A stretch of DNA of 64,000 nucleotides from Homalodisca vitripennis. Taxonomy: Eukaryota > Arthropoda > Insecta > Hemiptera > Cicadellidae. Position numbers and translations under genes: made by a program. The notes below the pieces were generated by a model. It did no database searches, was not told the DNA's origin, and saw nothing but the letters and a program-made list of their open reading frames with translations. How positions within the stretch are numbered: the stretch's first letter is position 1; each line of letters opens with the position of its first letter. This document shows positions 52,301 to 63,741 of this stretch, in pieces. The stretch lies in assembly GCF_021130785.1 (NCBI RefSeq), contig NW_025778020.1, forward strand, positions 44,921-108,920, written 5' to 3'.

Positions 52301-52486
52301 CTGGCTCTGCGGACAGCGCTTACGGCAATTTCTCAGCGCCCAACATAACTCTGATAGGCAAATACTGCACGCTCAGTTTTAGGGAATGCATCGGCCAACT
52401 TTGCGGGCTAGCTTCCGCAGTGGAAATGTCTAGTTGGGTGATCAATCCAACTTCCGAAATGAGGTCCATAAAACATAAACGTTACA
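49367..52486 (-). repeat. 5' LTR of Gypsy element B
   Basis: 3120-bp direct repeat of 41401-44511. Most differences from the other LTR are one-base indels in short homopolymers; only a handful are substitutions, for example CCCAGGTGC versus CCCAGATGC. As 5' LTR on the minus strand it should hold the promoter; its CpG-rich island is at about 50630-50800. Confidence 0.96.
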
Positions 52487-55326
52487 ACCATGTGTACGGT
52501 ATTAAAACTATACTAGGATGCGAATATTGAGTAAAGCTCCATTCACTTTCCGCGTAGTGAACTGCTTTTATTTTAAAACTCGCATTGAAACCAACCCACC
52601 ATGTGTTACGGTATAATAAAACTATACTAGGATGCGAATATTGAGTAAATCTCCATTCACTTTCCGCGTAGTGAACTGCTTCTATTTAAAACTCGCATTG
52701 AACCAAGCCACCATGTGTACGGTATAATAAAACTATACTAGGATGCTAATATTGAGTAAAGCTCCATTCACTTTCCGCGTAGTAAACTGCTTTTATTTTA
52801 AAACTCGCATTGAACCAAACCAACATTTGTACGGTATAATGAAACTATATTGGGATGCGAATATTGAGTAAAGCTCCATTCATTTTCCGCGTAGTGAACT
52901 GCTTTATTTAAAACTCGCATTGAACCAACCCACCATGTGTACGGTATAATAAAACTATACGAGGATGCGAATATTGATTAAAGCTCCATTCACTTTCCGC
53001 GTAGTGAACTGCTTTTATTTAAAACTCGCATTGAACCAACCCACCATGTGTACGGTATAATAAAACCATACTACGATGCGAATATTGATTACAGCTCCAT
53101 TCACTTTCCGCGTAGTGAACTGCTTTTATTTAAAACTCGCATTGAACCAACCCACCATGTGTACGGTATAATAAAACTATACTAGGATGCTAATATTGAG
53201 TAAAGCTCCATTCACTTTCCGCGTAGTGAACTGCTTTTATTTAAAACTCGCATTGAACCAACCCACCATGTGTACGGTATAATAAAACTATACTAGGATG
53301 CGAATATTGAGTAAAGCTCCATTCACTTTCCGCGTAGTGAACTGCTTTTATTTAAAACTCGCATTGAACCAACCCACCATGTGTACGGTATAATAAAACT
53401 ATACTAGGATGCTAATATTGAGTAAAGCTCCATTCACTTTCCGCGTAGTGAACTGCTTTTATTTAAAAACTCGCATTGAACCAACCCACCATGTGTACGG
53501 TATAATAAAAACTATACTAGGATGCGAATATTGAGTAAAGCTCCATTCACTTTCCGCGTAGTGAACTGCTTTTATTTAAAACTCGCATTGAACCAACCCA
53601 CCATGTGTACGGTATAATAAAAACTATACTAGGATGCTAATATTGAGTAAAGCTCCATTCACTTTCCGCGTAGTGAACTGCTTTTATTTAAAAACTCGCA
53701 TTGAACCAACCCACCATGTGTACGGTATAATAAAACTATACTAGGATGCGAATATTGAGTAAAGCTCCATTCACTTTCCGCTTAGTGAACTGCTTTTATT
53801 TAAAACTCGCATTGAACCAACCCACCATGTGTACGGTATAATAAAACTATACTAGGATGTGAATATTGAATAAAGCTCCATTCACTCTCCGCGTAGTGAA
53901 CTGCTTTTATTTAAAACTCGCATTGAACCAACCCACCATGTGTACGGTATTATAAACTATACTAGAATGCGAATATTGAGTATAGCTCCATTCACTTTCC
54001 GCTTAGTGAACTGCTTTTATTTAAAACTCGCATTGAACCAACCCTCCATGTGTACGGTATAATAAAACTATACTAGGATGTGAATATTGAATAAAGCTCC
54101 ATTCACTCTCCGCGTAGTGAACTGCTTTTATTTAAAACTCGCATTGAACCAACCCACCATGTGTACGGTATTAAAACTATACTAGGATGCGAATATTGAG
54201 TAAAGCTCCATTCACTTTCCGCGTAGTGAACTGCTTTTATTTAAAACTCGCATTGAACCAACCCACCATGTGAACGGTATAATAAAAACTATACTAGGAT
54301 GCGAATATTGAGTAAAGCTCCATTCACTTTCCGCGTAGTGAACTGCTTCTATTTAAAACTCGCATTGAACCAAGCCACCATGTGTACGGTATAATAAAAA
54401 CTATACTAGGATGCGAATAATGAGTAAAGCTCCATTCACTTTCCGCGTAGTGAACTGCTTTTATTTAAAACTCGCATTGAACCAACCCACCATGTGTACG
54501 GTATAATAAAAACTATACTAGGATGCTAATATTGAGTAAAGCTCCATTCACTTTCGCGTAGTAAACTGCTTTTATTTAAAACTCGCATTGAACCAAACCA
54601 ACATTTGTACGGTATAATGAATCTATACTAGAATGCGAATATTGAGTAAAGCTCCATTCATTTTCCGCGTAGTGAACTGCTTCTATGTAAAACTCGCATT
54701 GAACCAACCCACCATGTGTACGGTATAATAAAACTATACGAGGATGCGAATATTGATTAAAGCTCCATTCACTTTCCGCGTAGTGAACTGCTTTTATTTA
54801 AAACTCGCATTGAACCAACCCACCATGTGTACGGTTATAATAAAAACTATACTAGGATGCGAATATTGAGTAAAGCTCCATTCACTTTCCGCTTAGTGAA
54901 CTGCTTTTATTTAAAACTCGCATTGAACCAACCCACCATTTGTACGGTATAATAAAACTATACTAGGATGTGAATATTGAATAAAGCTCCATTCACTCTC
55001 CGCGTAGTGGACTGCTTTTATTTAAAACTCGCATTGAACCAACCCACCATGTGTACGGTATAATAAAACTATACTAGGATGTGAATATTGAATAAAGCTC
55101 CATTCACTCTCCGCGTAGTGGACTGCTTTTATTTAAAACTCGCATTGAACCAACCCACCATGTGTACGGTATTAAAACTATACTAGAATGCGAATATTGA
55201 GTATAGCTCCATTCACTTTCCGCGTAGAGAACTGCTTTTATTTAAAACTCGCATTGAACAACCCACCATGTGTACGGTATAATAAAACTATACTAGAATG
55301 CGAATATTGAGTTAAAGCTCCATTCA
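52487..55326. repeat. 111-bp satellite array, segment 3
   Basis: About 25 units. It starts by completing the unit cut by element B. The same variant types recur: CTAATATTGAG units, CATTTTCCGCG units, GAGGATGCG…GATTAAAG units, and CGCTTAGTG followed by GTGAATATTGAATAAAG units (53741/53852, 53963/54070, 54852/54965). Single-base indels are common. It ends at CATTCA, where the next LINE begins. Confidence 0.96.
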
Positions 55327-55582
55327 GCGTCCATTGACCAGCTATCGTCAGCGTCAACGAGCATTCTCGGCCAAGAAGAACCTTAAAGGGTCCGGTATCT
55401 CCATCCGAGAAGACCTGACTGCGCGCCGGATGGAAGTCTACAGGGCAGCAGTCACACAACATGGACCGAGGAGTACTTGGACCCTGGACGGGAGAGTTCT
55501 GTGGGTTCGACCGACACGGCAACAAAGGCGCGGCGACAAGATTGGCAGAGCTGACCTCGGCGCAGCGTCTCGCCAGCGTTAA
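55327..55582 (+). pseudogene. LINE A ORF1 C-terminal fragment
   Basis: An open frame enters at the 5' edge and stops at 55580-55582. It carries AKKNLKGSGISIREDLTARR, then STWTLDGRVLWV. This is the pattern (…REDLT…R…Y…A…, then a TRDGRILV-like phrase) at the C-terminus of ORF1 proteins of many insect LINEs. These are RNA-binding chaperone-type proteins; that role is family knowledge. The N-terminal part was lost through 5' truncation. The codons are GC-rich, unlike the AT-rich sequence that follows. Confidence 0.7.
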
Positions 55583-56620
55583 CTAGTTGTAAGTTTTATT
55601 TCTTTTTCCGCTTTTATTTATAATTTGGCAATAAAGTTTTTAGTTTTAGTTACAAATGCTAAATTACTATTTATTTTTTCCAGTTTATTATTTTTCACAA
55701 AGCATGGGTTTATACATAAATATTTATATATATCTTTATTTTTTAATGTTAAATGCCTTAAATTCAGGTTCTTTGACTGCAAATATAAATTTTCACCAAT
55801 AATGCTTGCACTACAATTTAAATCTAAAGTTTCTAATTTTATCTTACTTTAAACAAATTTCCATTACTCAAGTATTTTATTCAAGCTACAGTATAGTAAT
55901 ACACTTATTTTGTCAATTTACAACACTTTATGATGTATGTATGCGCGCGCACATGTGTATGTGTATGTATGTATGTGTATATATGTATGTGTGTGTGTGT
56001 GTGTGTGTATATATATTGTTTATGATCATTTACTTAAATATGCAGTTTTATATTCCAATTACTAATTTAGCAATGATTTAATTTAGTTTGTTGTAAGCTC
56101 AGATATATATTTTTAGTTTCGGATAAAAACACAGCATAGTGCTGTTTAATAATTATTATTATTATTACTTTTTTAGCAAATAATTGTACATTTCATGTTT
56201 CTTTTGAAAAAACAAGTGTTTCCATAATTCCTTTTACTACATATTGTAGTTTAGGTTTATTTGCACATGTATGTATGTGTGTTTATGTATATGTGTATAT
56301 ATGTGTATGTATGTATATGTGAGTAGGTATGTGTATATTCTTCTTCAAATATTTTACAGTTCTGATTATTATTATTTAATTTTTTTTATTATAAGTAGAA
56401 ATAAATTTTTATGTTTACATATTGCTTATTTGTTTCAAAATTTAATATGTTATTCAAGTAAGTATCTTGCCGATACCTTGTCAGTGTCATGATTAGCGTA
56501 AGTTTAAGTGTGCATCTTGTGTAAATTTACAATGTTTTACGGATGTATGTGAGAATGTATGTTGTATGCTAGGGTTACCCACAATTTCGTGTCTGTCGGA
56601 GTCGCCTGCCGCTCGCTGCC
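55583..56620 (+). other. AT-rich inter-ORF region of LINE A with GT/AT simple repeats
   Basis: About 1 kb between ORF1 and ORF2 with simple repeats: alternating GCGCGCACATGTGTATG and (GT)n near 55940-56010, and TATGTATGTGT near 56265-56330. No coding is supported. It is long for an inter-ORF spacer and may include a later expansion or be a natural part of this LINE family. Confidence 0.5.
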
Positions 56621-56689
56621 CGCGCTGTCGGGCTGGGGTCCCCGGCTGATGGTCCCGCCCCGGGCGATAGCGCTCTCCCTCTCTCACAA

Positions 56690-59585
56690 ATTATCTGCCG
56701 AACACTTTCTCCCTACGATAATTTTCTTAAGGCAGCTCACGTTAATGCTCAATCGCTTTTTTGTCATATTGACGATTTCAGAACTATATTTTGCTCTTCA
56801 CAGTTTGATTTAATTTCTAGTTTCTGAGACTTGGCTCAAACCTTTTTTGAGTGACAGGGCTGTTGAGTTGACGGGATACTCCTTGTTCAGGAATGACCGT
56901 CTACATAAGGGTGGCGGAGGTGTCGCCGTTTATGTCAAGTCTCATCTTCCTGCTTCTATTCTTCTATCATCTGACACATCCAGAGCTGGACGCCCAGAAT
57001 ATATGTTTCTAGATGTCAGTGTTAACAGATCACACATCTTAGTTGCCGTCTGTTTACAGAGCTCCTAACCTTGGCTATCTTGCTGAATTCGAACATGAAC
57101 TTCTTAACTTCTTGGCTCGCTGCAGTCATGTTATTGTGATGGGGGACTTTAACACTGATTTACTTGGACCAGTTACCTACGATCAAACCTTTTTATCCGA
57201 CTTGTTTTTTTCTTGTAACATGACTATACTACCACTTCATGCCACTCACCATACTGCCGCTGCCGACACCTGGCTGGACATAATTGCTGTCGGTGACCCG
57301 ACCCTCATTGCGCACCATGGACAACTGCCTGCCCCTGGACTTTCAAAACATGATTTGATATTTTGCATCTACAAACTTCTTCTCCCCAAACCCAAACCAA
57401 AGTTTATTAAATACAGAAACTACAAAAACATTGATCTTGACCTTCTGATTTTCGATACTTCCAATATTTCTTGGCATGAAATACTATTTTCTGATGACGT
57501 GAATGATATGGTTTTTCAATTTAATTCCCTAATTCTTCAATTGTTTGATAAACATGCTCCAATAGTCTTCAAACGTGTAACAAAAAAGCCTGCTCCCTGG
57601 AATTACTGACTTTATTCGCCATCTGCAAAGACAGAGAGACACTGCTTTCCGCAAGGCTAAGCGAACAAAGAAATCAGCACGATTGGAGCTTATATAAAAG
57701 ACTGAGGAATCAGACACAGCAACAAATTAGAAATTCTAAAATTAGATTTTACTATAATTCTCTTTCTCAGAAACAAACAACTAAAACCCTGTGGACGAAA
57801 CTGAAAGAGCTGGGAGTGGGCAAATCTGATGGTGACCAACAAACCCATTTAAATCCAAATATAATCAATAACTTTTTTGCTAACGTCCCCATTGATCTGT
57901 CCCGTGCTCGTGATTATGTCATAGAGCTAGAGGCTTCTCCGCTTGACAGACCTGTTCATCAGTTTTCTTTCACTCCGGTGACTGAGGCTGAGGTGTTCAG
58001 GGAGGTCATGAGGATTGTCTAGCAATGCAGTCGGGGCCGACAACATTCCAATCAAGTTCATTAAGAGCACTCTGCCAGTCACCCTCCCAGTTATTACTGC
58101 AATATTTAATAAATCTTTAATGTCCTCGACTTTTCCAGATATATGGAAGAGAGCTCAAATCCGTCCCTTAAATAAGTGTTCTTCCCCTAAAGCTCCATCT
58201 GATTTAAGACCTATTAGTATACTGCCTGCGCTATCCAAGTGTTTAGAAAGAATAGTCCACCAACAATTCTCCCGTTTTATTGACAGTGGCAATATTTTGT
58301 CGGTATTTCAATCTGGGTTTCGCCCTCACCACAGTACTGCCACAGCCCTTTTAAAAATCACAGAAGATATAAGACTTGCTATGGACAAGCGACAAGCTAC
58401 AATTTTGACTCTATTCGATTTTTCCAAGGCCTTCGACTGCGTGTATCACCCTCTTTTACTGATCAAATTGAAGAGGTATGGTTTCTCTGATGGTTGTGTC
58501 AGGTGGGTTGGGGTCATATCTCTCCGAGCGACAGCAGCAGCGTGTCAAGACTGACAATGGGTGCTCCGAGTGGAAAAACCTGTCACCCGAGGGGTGCCTC
58601 AGGGTTCTGTACTTGGACCACTTCTTTTTACACTCTACATTAATGACATAACTACTAGCATCCGACACTCAAAGTTCCATCTGTACGCTGACGATTTACA
58701 AATTTACCGCCACTTTTCACCTAATGAGATGGACACTTGTGTACAGGTAATGAACTCTGATATTGATTCAATAGCTTACTGGACTTGCAGACATGGACTG
58801 AAACTTAATGAAACCAAGACTAACTGTATTTTAATAGGCTATAAAAGGCTTATTACTTAAAATTGACATTAATACTGCTCCAAGACTGATACTGAACAAT
58901 AAAGAAATAGTTTACAATGAAAAAGTAAAAAAACCTAGGAATAACTATCAACAAAAACCTGGGATGGGCTGATCAGGTGTCACAAATTTGTAATAGGGTT
59001 TTTGCCTGTATACATGGCCTCAAGCGATTTGCACAATACTTGCCGTTGGATGTTAGAGTGATGTTGGTGAAAACTCTAGTTTTACCTCACTTCAATTACT
59101 GTGACGTGGTGATCAATGACATGACTGTTGACCTTTCTAGTAAAATTCAGCGTGCACAGAATTATTGTATTCGGTTTATTTTCAACTTACGACGTGATGA
59201 TCACGTATCTCCTTATTTTGAGCAATTATCCCTATTAAAATCCAAAGAACTTAGAAGATCTTCATGTACTTAGTCTGTTGCACGCACTCTAATCCACAAT
59301 GGTTGTCCAAGTTATTTTGGCCCAAAGTTTCGTTTTTTATGTCTGATATTAGTGCACGTAGAACTCGTAGGGGTGCATCTTTATTATCAACTCCAATTCA
59401 TAGGACAACCTTATATAATAAATCTTTCACTGTTTCCGCATGTCGATTGTGGAAACGCTCTCCCAGACAACATCAGAACTATTGACAAGCGCGATCGCTT
59501 TGGGGCGGAGGTTCGGGCCTTTCTGCTGCGGACTCGGCCGGGAGTGACGGTTGGTGGGTTCTTGTGGTCACACTTGTGGTAACTG
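56690..59585 (+). pseudogene. LINE A ORF2: endonuclease and reverse transcriptase (frame-broken)
   Basis: The endonuclease nicks the target and the RT copies element RNA at the nick. Endonuclease (EEP type): SETWLKPFLSDR near 56826, GGGGVAVYVKSHL near 56910, VIVMGDFNTDLLGP near 57132, and KHDLIF near 57347. RT: LRPISILPALSKCLERIV near 58206, QSGFRPHHSTATALL near 58311, FDFSKAFD near 58416, [11 protein letters not shown] near 58588, and the YADD active site at 58684-58695. The C-terminal part includes LVKTLVLPHFNYCDVVI (near 59068) and a VSACRLW/NALPDN-like end; the last frame stops at 59582. There are at least six frame changes (about 56825, 57040, 57610, 58020, 58510-58560, 58860-58930 and 59270), so the copy as assembled is inactive. 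Confidence 0.92.
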
Positions 59586-59922
59586 TATGTGAGTTGCGTG
59601 GATGGGGAATGAAAGCTGAATTAGGATAGGATAGTTTTATTAGTTGCCTGTAAAGAGATTTATGTTAGAGTTTAATCTAAATGGTTAATTTTAATTATAA
59701 TTTATATATATATATTATATATATATATATATACATTATTATGTTACATCCAATATGTAATTAATTATTAAAGTGATTTAGTTTAAGTGTCAATTACAAT
59801 GTTGTAATAGGTATGATAATATTTTACTTTGTTTGTTTTTTTTGGAGGTTAAGTGGTAGAGAGGACTTTTAAGTCCTAACTTCGCCTCTGTAAATAAAGG
59901 CATTTTTCATTTCATTTCATTT
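59586..59922 (+). other. LINE A 3' UTR and TTTCA-repeat tail
   Basis: It includes an (AT)n tract (59699-59735), a small inverted repeat AGGACTTTTAAGTCCT (59860-59875), AATAAAGG near 59893 and four TTTCA repeats. A short stem followed by a simple-repeat tail is typical of the RT-recognised 3' end of LINEs. Confidence 0.7.
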
Positions 59923-61012
59923 CATTCACTTTCCGCTTAGTGAACTGCTTTTATTTAAAACTCGCATTGAACCAACCCACCATGTGTACGGTATAATAAA
60001 ACTATACTAGGATGCGAATATTGAGTAAAGCTCCATACACTTTCCGCGTAGTGAACTGCTTTTATTTAAAACTCGCATTTGAACCAACCCACCATGTGTA
60101 CGGTATAATAAAAACTATACTAGGATGCGAATATATTGAGTAAAGCTCCATTCACTTTCCGCGTTGTGAACTGCTTCTATTTAAAACTCGCATTGAACCA
60201 ACCCACCATGTGTACGGTATTAATTAAAACTATACTAGGATGCGAATAATGAGTAAAGCTCCATTCACTTTCCGCGTAGTGAACTGCTTTTATTTAAAAC
60301 TCGCATTGAACCAACCCCACCATGTGTACGGTATAATAAAACTATACTAGGATGCTAATATTGAGTAAAGCTCCATTCACTTTCCGCGTAGTGAACTGCT
60401 TTTATTTAAAACTCGCATTGAACCAAACCCACCATGTGTACGGTATTAAAACTATACTAGGATGCGAATATTGAGTAAAGCTCCATTCACTTTCCGCGTA
60501 GTGAACTGCTTTTATTTAAAACTCGCATTGAACCAACCCACCATGTGTACGGTATAATAAAACTATACTAGGATGCGAAATATTGAGTAAAGCTCCATTC
60601 ACTTTCCGCGTAGTGAAAACTGCTTTTATTTAAAACTCGCATTGAACCAAGCCACCATGTGTACGGTATAATAAAACTATACTAGGATGCGAATAATGAG
60701 TAAAGCTCCATTCACTTTCCGCGTAGTGAACTGCTTTTATTTAAAACTCGCATTGAAACCAACCCACCATGTGTACGGTATAATAAAACTATACTAGGAT
60801 GCTAATATTGAGTAAAGCTCCATTCACTGTCCGCGTAGTGAACTGCTTTTATTTAAAACTCGCATTGAACCAACCACCATGTGTACGGTATAATAAAACT
60901 ATACTAGGATGCGAATATTGAGTAAAGCTCCATTCACTTTCCGCTTAGTGAACTGCTTTTATTTGAAACTCGCATTTGAACCAACCCACCATTTGTACGG
61001 TATAATAAAACT
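59923..61012. repeat. 111-bp satellite array, segment 4
   Basis: About 10 units. GAATAATGAG-type units occur at 60234 and 60681, each followed by a CTAATATTGAG unit. The array ends at TATAATAAAACT (61012) before unique sequence. Confidence 0.96.
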
Positions 61013-61944
61013 TTGGCTGCCTTCTAAACACAGGCTTTAAATTAATATAAGAACCCATTGCTAGCAGCTGTTACAAACTGTATTAGAATTACATGTATTT
61101 TTATATGTTGTTACCACCAGACTCATAGCTTTCATTAGATTTTACGAGCCGATTATAGTTTGAAATTAAAAATATTTAGTCTCATTGTGATTGACGCTGA
61201 TTTTCGATAGTAATATGACTGTAGGCACATTCTTTAACACACATAATCCTTACTTTACCCGGAATTAATATCCCCTCACGCCTCTAATGTTTTGATGAAG
61301 TAATGCACTAATAAATAGACTTGTATCTTAGATTGAAATTCGATACATTAATATAAAGCTAATTTTTCGGTTTGTATAATTTACCTATATTATAAAAAAC
61401 ATTACATAAAATTTTTAGACTCACGCGGTGTGTTAACCTAAAATACATGAATAAAATAGCATGGCATAAACTTCTAAAAAACAAAGCATAATTAATGATA
61501 ACTCTTGGCATATTTATAAATGCTAACTGGAAACGCTACATTCTTTCCTTATGAGGATCTCTTCACCTTTCGCCATTATAAAATTGATGCCTAGTTATCT
61601 GCGTGCTTGCATTGGCCCAAAATGACTTATCTGGTAGTTTTCTTTTGACCGATGAGAGATTCATGTAACATAAAATATCATTATGATTGTAAAATAAATC
61701 TTGCTGTTGGTTGTTTCAATATGTAACCTAATTTAATAGAATCTTAAGATTTCTAAATGTTAAAATTATACCTTCATGCCCATTTTTATTATTTTGTTTT
61801 ATATTTGCAATGATGTTTTGTTATATTACGTGTCTTAACATATATTCGTGTTGTACCCATTATTATTATATTATACATCGTTTTAATAACAATTCAAAGT
61901 AGAATTCTACTTACAATAAACGTTATTTTATTTGATTTACTTCC
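61013..61944. other. AT-rich spacer, nothing recognised
   Basis: No gene, RNA or repeat family recognised. Confidence 0.5.
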
Positions 61945-62340
61945 AGTTCATGTTACCCGAGGTGTGTATACAATACTTATCTGTAACCATTCAGTTACAA
62001 AGTGGAAAGTTATCAGTCCGTAATTAGCAGTAGGTTATAATGAAGCTGGAACTTTAGTCGTAAAAAGTATCAAGGTCTAGGAAACTAGGTTTATGTTACT
62101 TGTAGCAGGAAACTTTTGTTGTGTTCATGAAGTAACTCTAGTTCATGTTACCGAGGTGTGTATTACAATACTTATCTGTAACCATTCAGTTACAAAGTGG
62201 ACAGTTTATCAGTCCGTAATTAGCAGTAGGTTATAATGAAGCTGGAACTTTGGTCGTTAAAAAGTAATCAAGGTCTAGGAACTAGGTTTATGTTTACTTG
62301 TAAGCAGGAAACTTTTGTTGTGTTCATGAAGTAACTCTAG
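61945..62340. repeat. 195-bp direct duplication
   Basis: Two adjacent copies start at AGTTCATGTTACC (61945 and 62140). They differ mainly by one-base indels (CCCGAGG or CCGAGG; TTAGTCGTAAAAAG or TTGGTCGTTAAAAAG). Both end in GAAGTAACTCTAG. Confidence 0.93.
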
Positions 62341-63560
62341 ATAATATTTTAACTACAATCTACAATGTATTATTGCTATTTATATTATAAATTGTTTACT
62401 GTTATCTCTCTTGACGTTGTCAGCTCTAATGGTAGATATGTATACAATAATAAATCTTTTTAACACTTTTTGAAGTATTTTTACTTTTGTACATTTCAAA
62501 TTCTAAGAATTCATCTTCAGGTAATTTAGAATTTTAAATATACATAGTACGAAATAAAAATAACATACAGGGTTAAAAAGGTTTATTGTTTTATACAACT
62601 TTATCAAACACTTTTCGAGGATAAATCTCTAATAGTAGATTAAATACCCATCTTTATTACATGGCATTGCTTTTCTAAAAGCTAATTCAAAACAAGGTTT
62701 TAAGGTATTTACATTTTAAAATATTAAATTTTTCTTGTAAACGAAACCTGTCGACAGCTGTTAAAAAAAATATGTTTTCTTTTGAAACTTTGTTATCAAG
62801 AAGAGACCGATCTATTATTTTATACATTTATAAAAGGTTATATACATTAGTTGGAGGCTCTTTTTTAGTTGGAAATGTTTTTCTGCATTTTCCTAGAAGT
62901 AATATGACACCCTCCTTGGATTTTGGACACCACGTTGTCATACAGTGCAGTTTTATGATTTTTTCACTTTTAAAGGTATTGTTAAACATGTATAAATATA
63001 AATTGGATATATTTAATAATAAATTTTTATTCATTCGTACATAAGCCAAATAGTATTTTATTTATTTAAGGTAATAACCGAGTTTTGTCAAAGTTTTTAA
63101 TTATTGCATATACTGTATATAATTATATATAAATATTATATATAAATATATAATATATAAATATATATGGTATAAATATAATATACTGTATATATTGTAT
63201 ATAATTGTTTTATGTTTAATTTTTTCTCGTGCTGTAATAGAAAAAGTTAATTAAACACTACTAATATTGATTTTGTAATTGAGTCTTTTTGTATACATAC
63301 TTATATATTATATTGTTAAATTTAGTAACTTGTGTTGTCAATATATCTGTTTTGGGATAATTTTCCCGCAGCTATTGTGCAAAATAAATAAATAAAGTAA
63401 TTTCAATCTTTGCCGGGCATCACATAAAATGAAGTATTATAAATGTACAAAATTGAATTCTTCCTTCGGTATCTTAGAAGTCAATTACAAACAAATACTT
63501 CCTTCTTAATAAACTTTATGTATGCGTTTTGTTCCTGAGTAATTTTTTACAACATAACAG
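62341..63560. other. AT-rich spacer with palindromic AT tract
   Basis: At 63115-63195 ATATAAATATATAATATATA-type sequence could fold back on itself. The overlapping frames at 62772-63049 on both strands have no recognised family. Confidence 0.45.
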
Positions 63561-63741
63561 TGGCCAGACCGCAAAGGTACAAATAGTGAACGTTTTGACG
63601 GGTGACACAAACAGTGCAATGACAGGAACGCCTGTCCTAGAGCTGTTTTGCTCAGCTAACGACCTATCAGCTGTGTTTGTTATAGTGCCTCTCTACTATG
63701 ATTTACAGATTGTAGTAGTGGCAAGCTCGGAATTACTTAAG
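63561..63741 (+). CDS. candidate internal coding exon, function unknown
   Basis: A block of balanced composition in AT-rich flanks, open in one frame. It is bounded by an acceptor-like TTTTTTACAACATAACAG^T and a donor-like CTTAAG^GTATTT that falls on a codon boundary. The translation (including GTPVLELFCSANDLSAVFVI and VPLYYDLQIVVVASSELLK) has normal amino-acid variety. The exon would be 181 nt. No homologue is recognised. It could instead be part of an unknown transposon. Confidence 0.25.

Larger units (their letters stand above)
41401..52486 (-). mobile_element. Ty3/Gypsy retrotransposon with 3.1-kb LTRs (element B)
   Basis: An 11.1-kb element on the minus strand, inserted in a 111-bp satellite unit with a perfect 4-bp target duplication ACCA (41397-41400 and 52487-52490). 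The LTRs are 3111 and 3120 bp, longer than is usual, around only 4.86 kb of internal sequence. On the minus strand the order is 5' LTR (49367-52486), primer-binding site, gag, protease, RT, RNase H, integrase, polypurine tract and 3' LTR (41401-44511). LTR ends are TG…CA. The two LTRs are nearly identical except for one-base indels, so insertion is recent. Confidence 0.96.
55327..59922 (+). mobile_element. non-LTR retrotransposon with partial ORF1 and ORF2 (LINE A)
   Basis: A 4.6-kb insertion in a 111-bp satellite unit, flanked by CATTCA (55321-55326 and 59923-59928). It starts inside ORF1, so it is 5' truncated. It has an inter-ORF stretch of about 1 kb, ORF2 (endonuclease and RT) and a 3' UTR ending in TTTCA repeats. 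The domain set and the short simple-repeat tail fit CR1/Jockey-group LINEs of insects. Because TTTCATTTCATT merges with the target CATTCA, the exact right edge is uncertain by a few bases. Confidence 0.93.

Noticed and set aside
55806..56081. 91-residue frame in the LINE A spacer
   Set aside because: Made largely of simple repeats (CMCMYVCVYMYVCVCV); not a protein.
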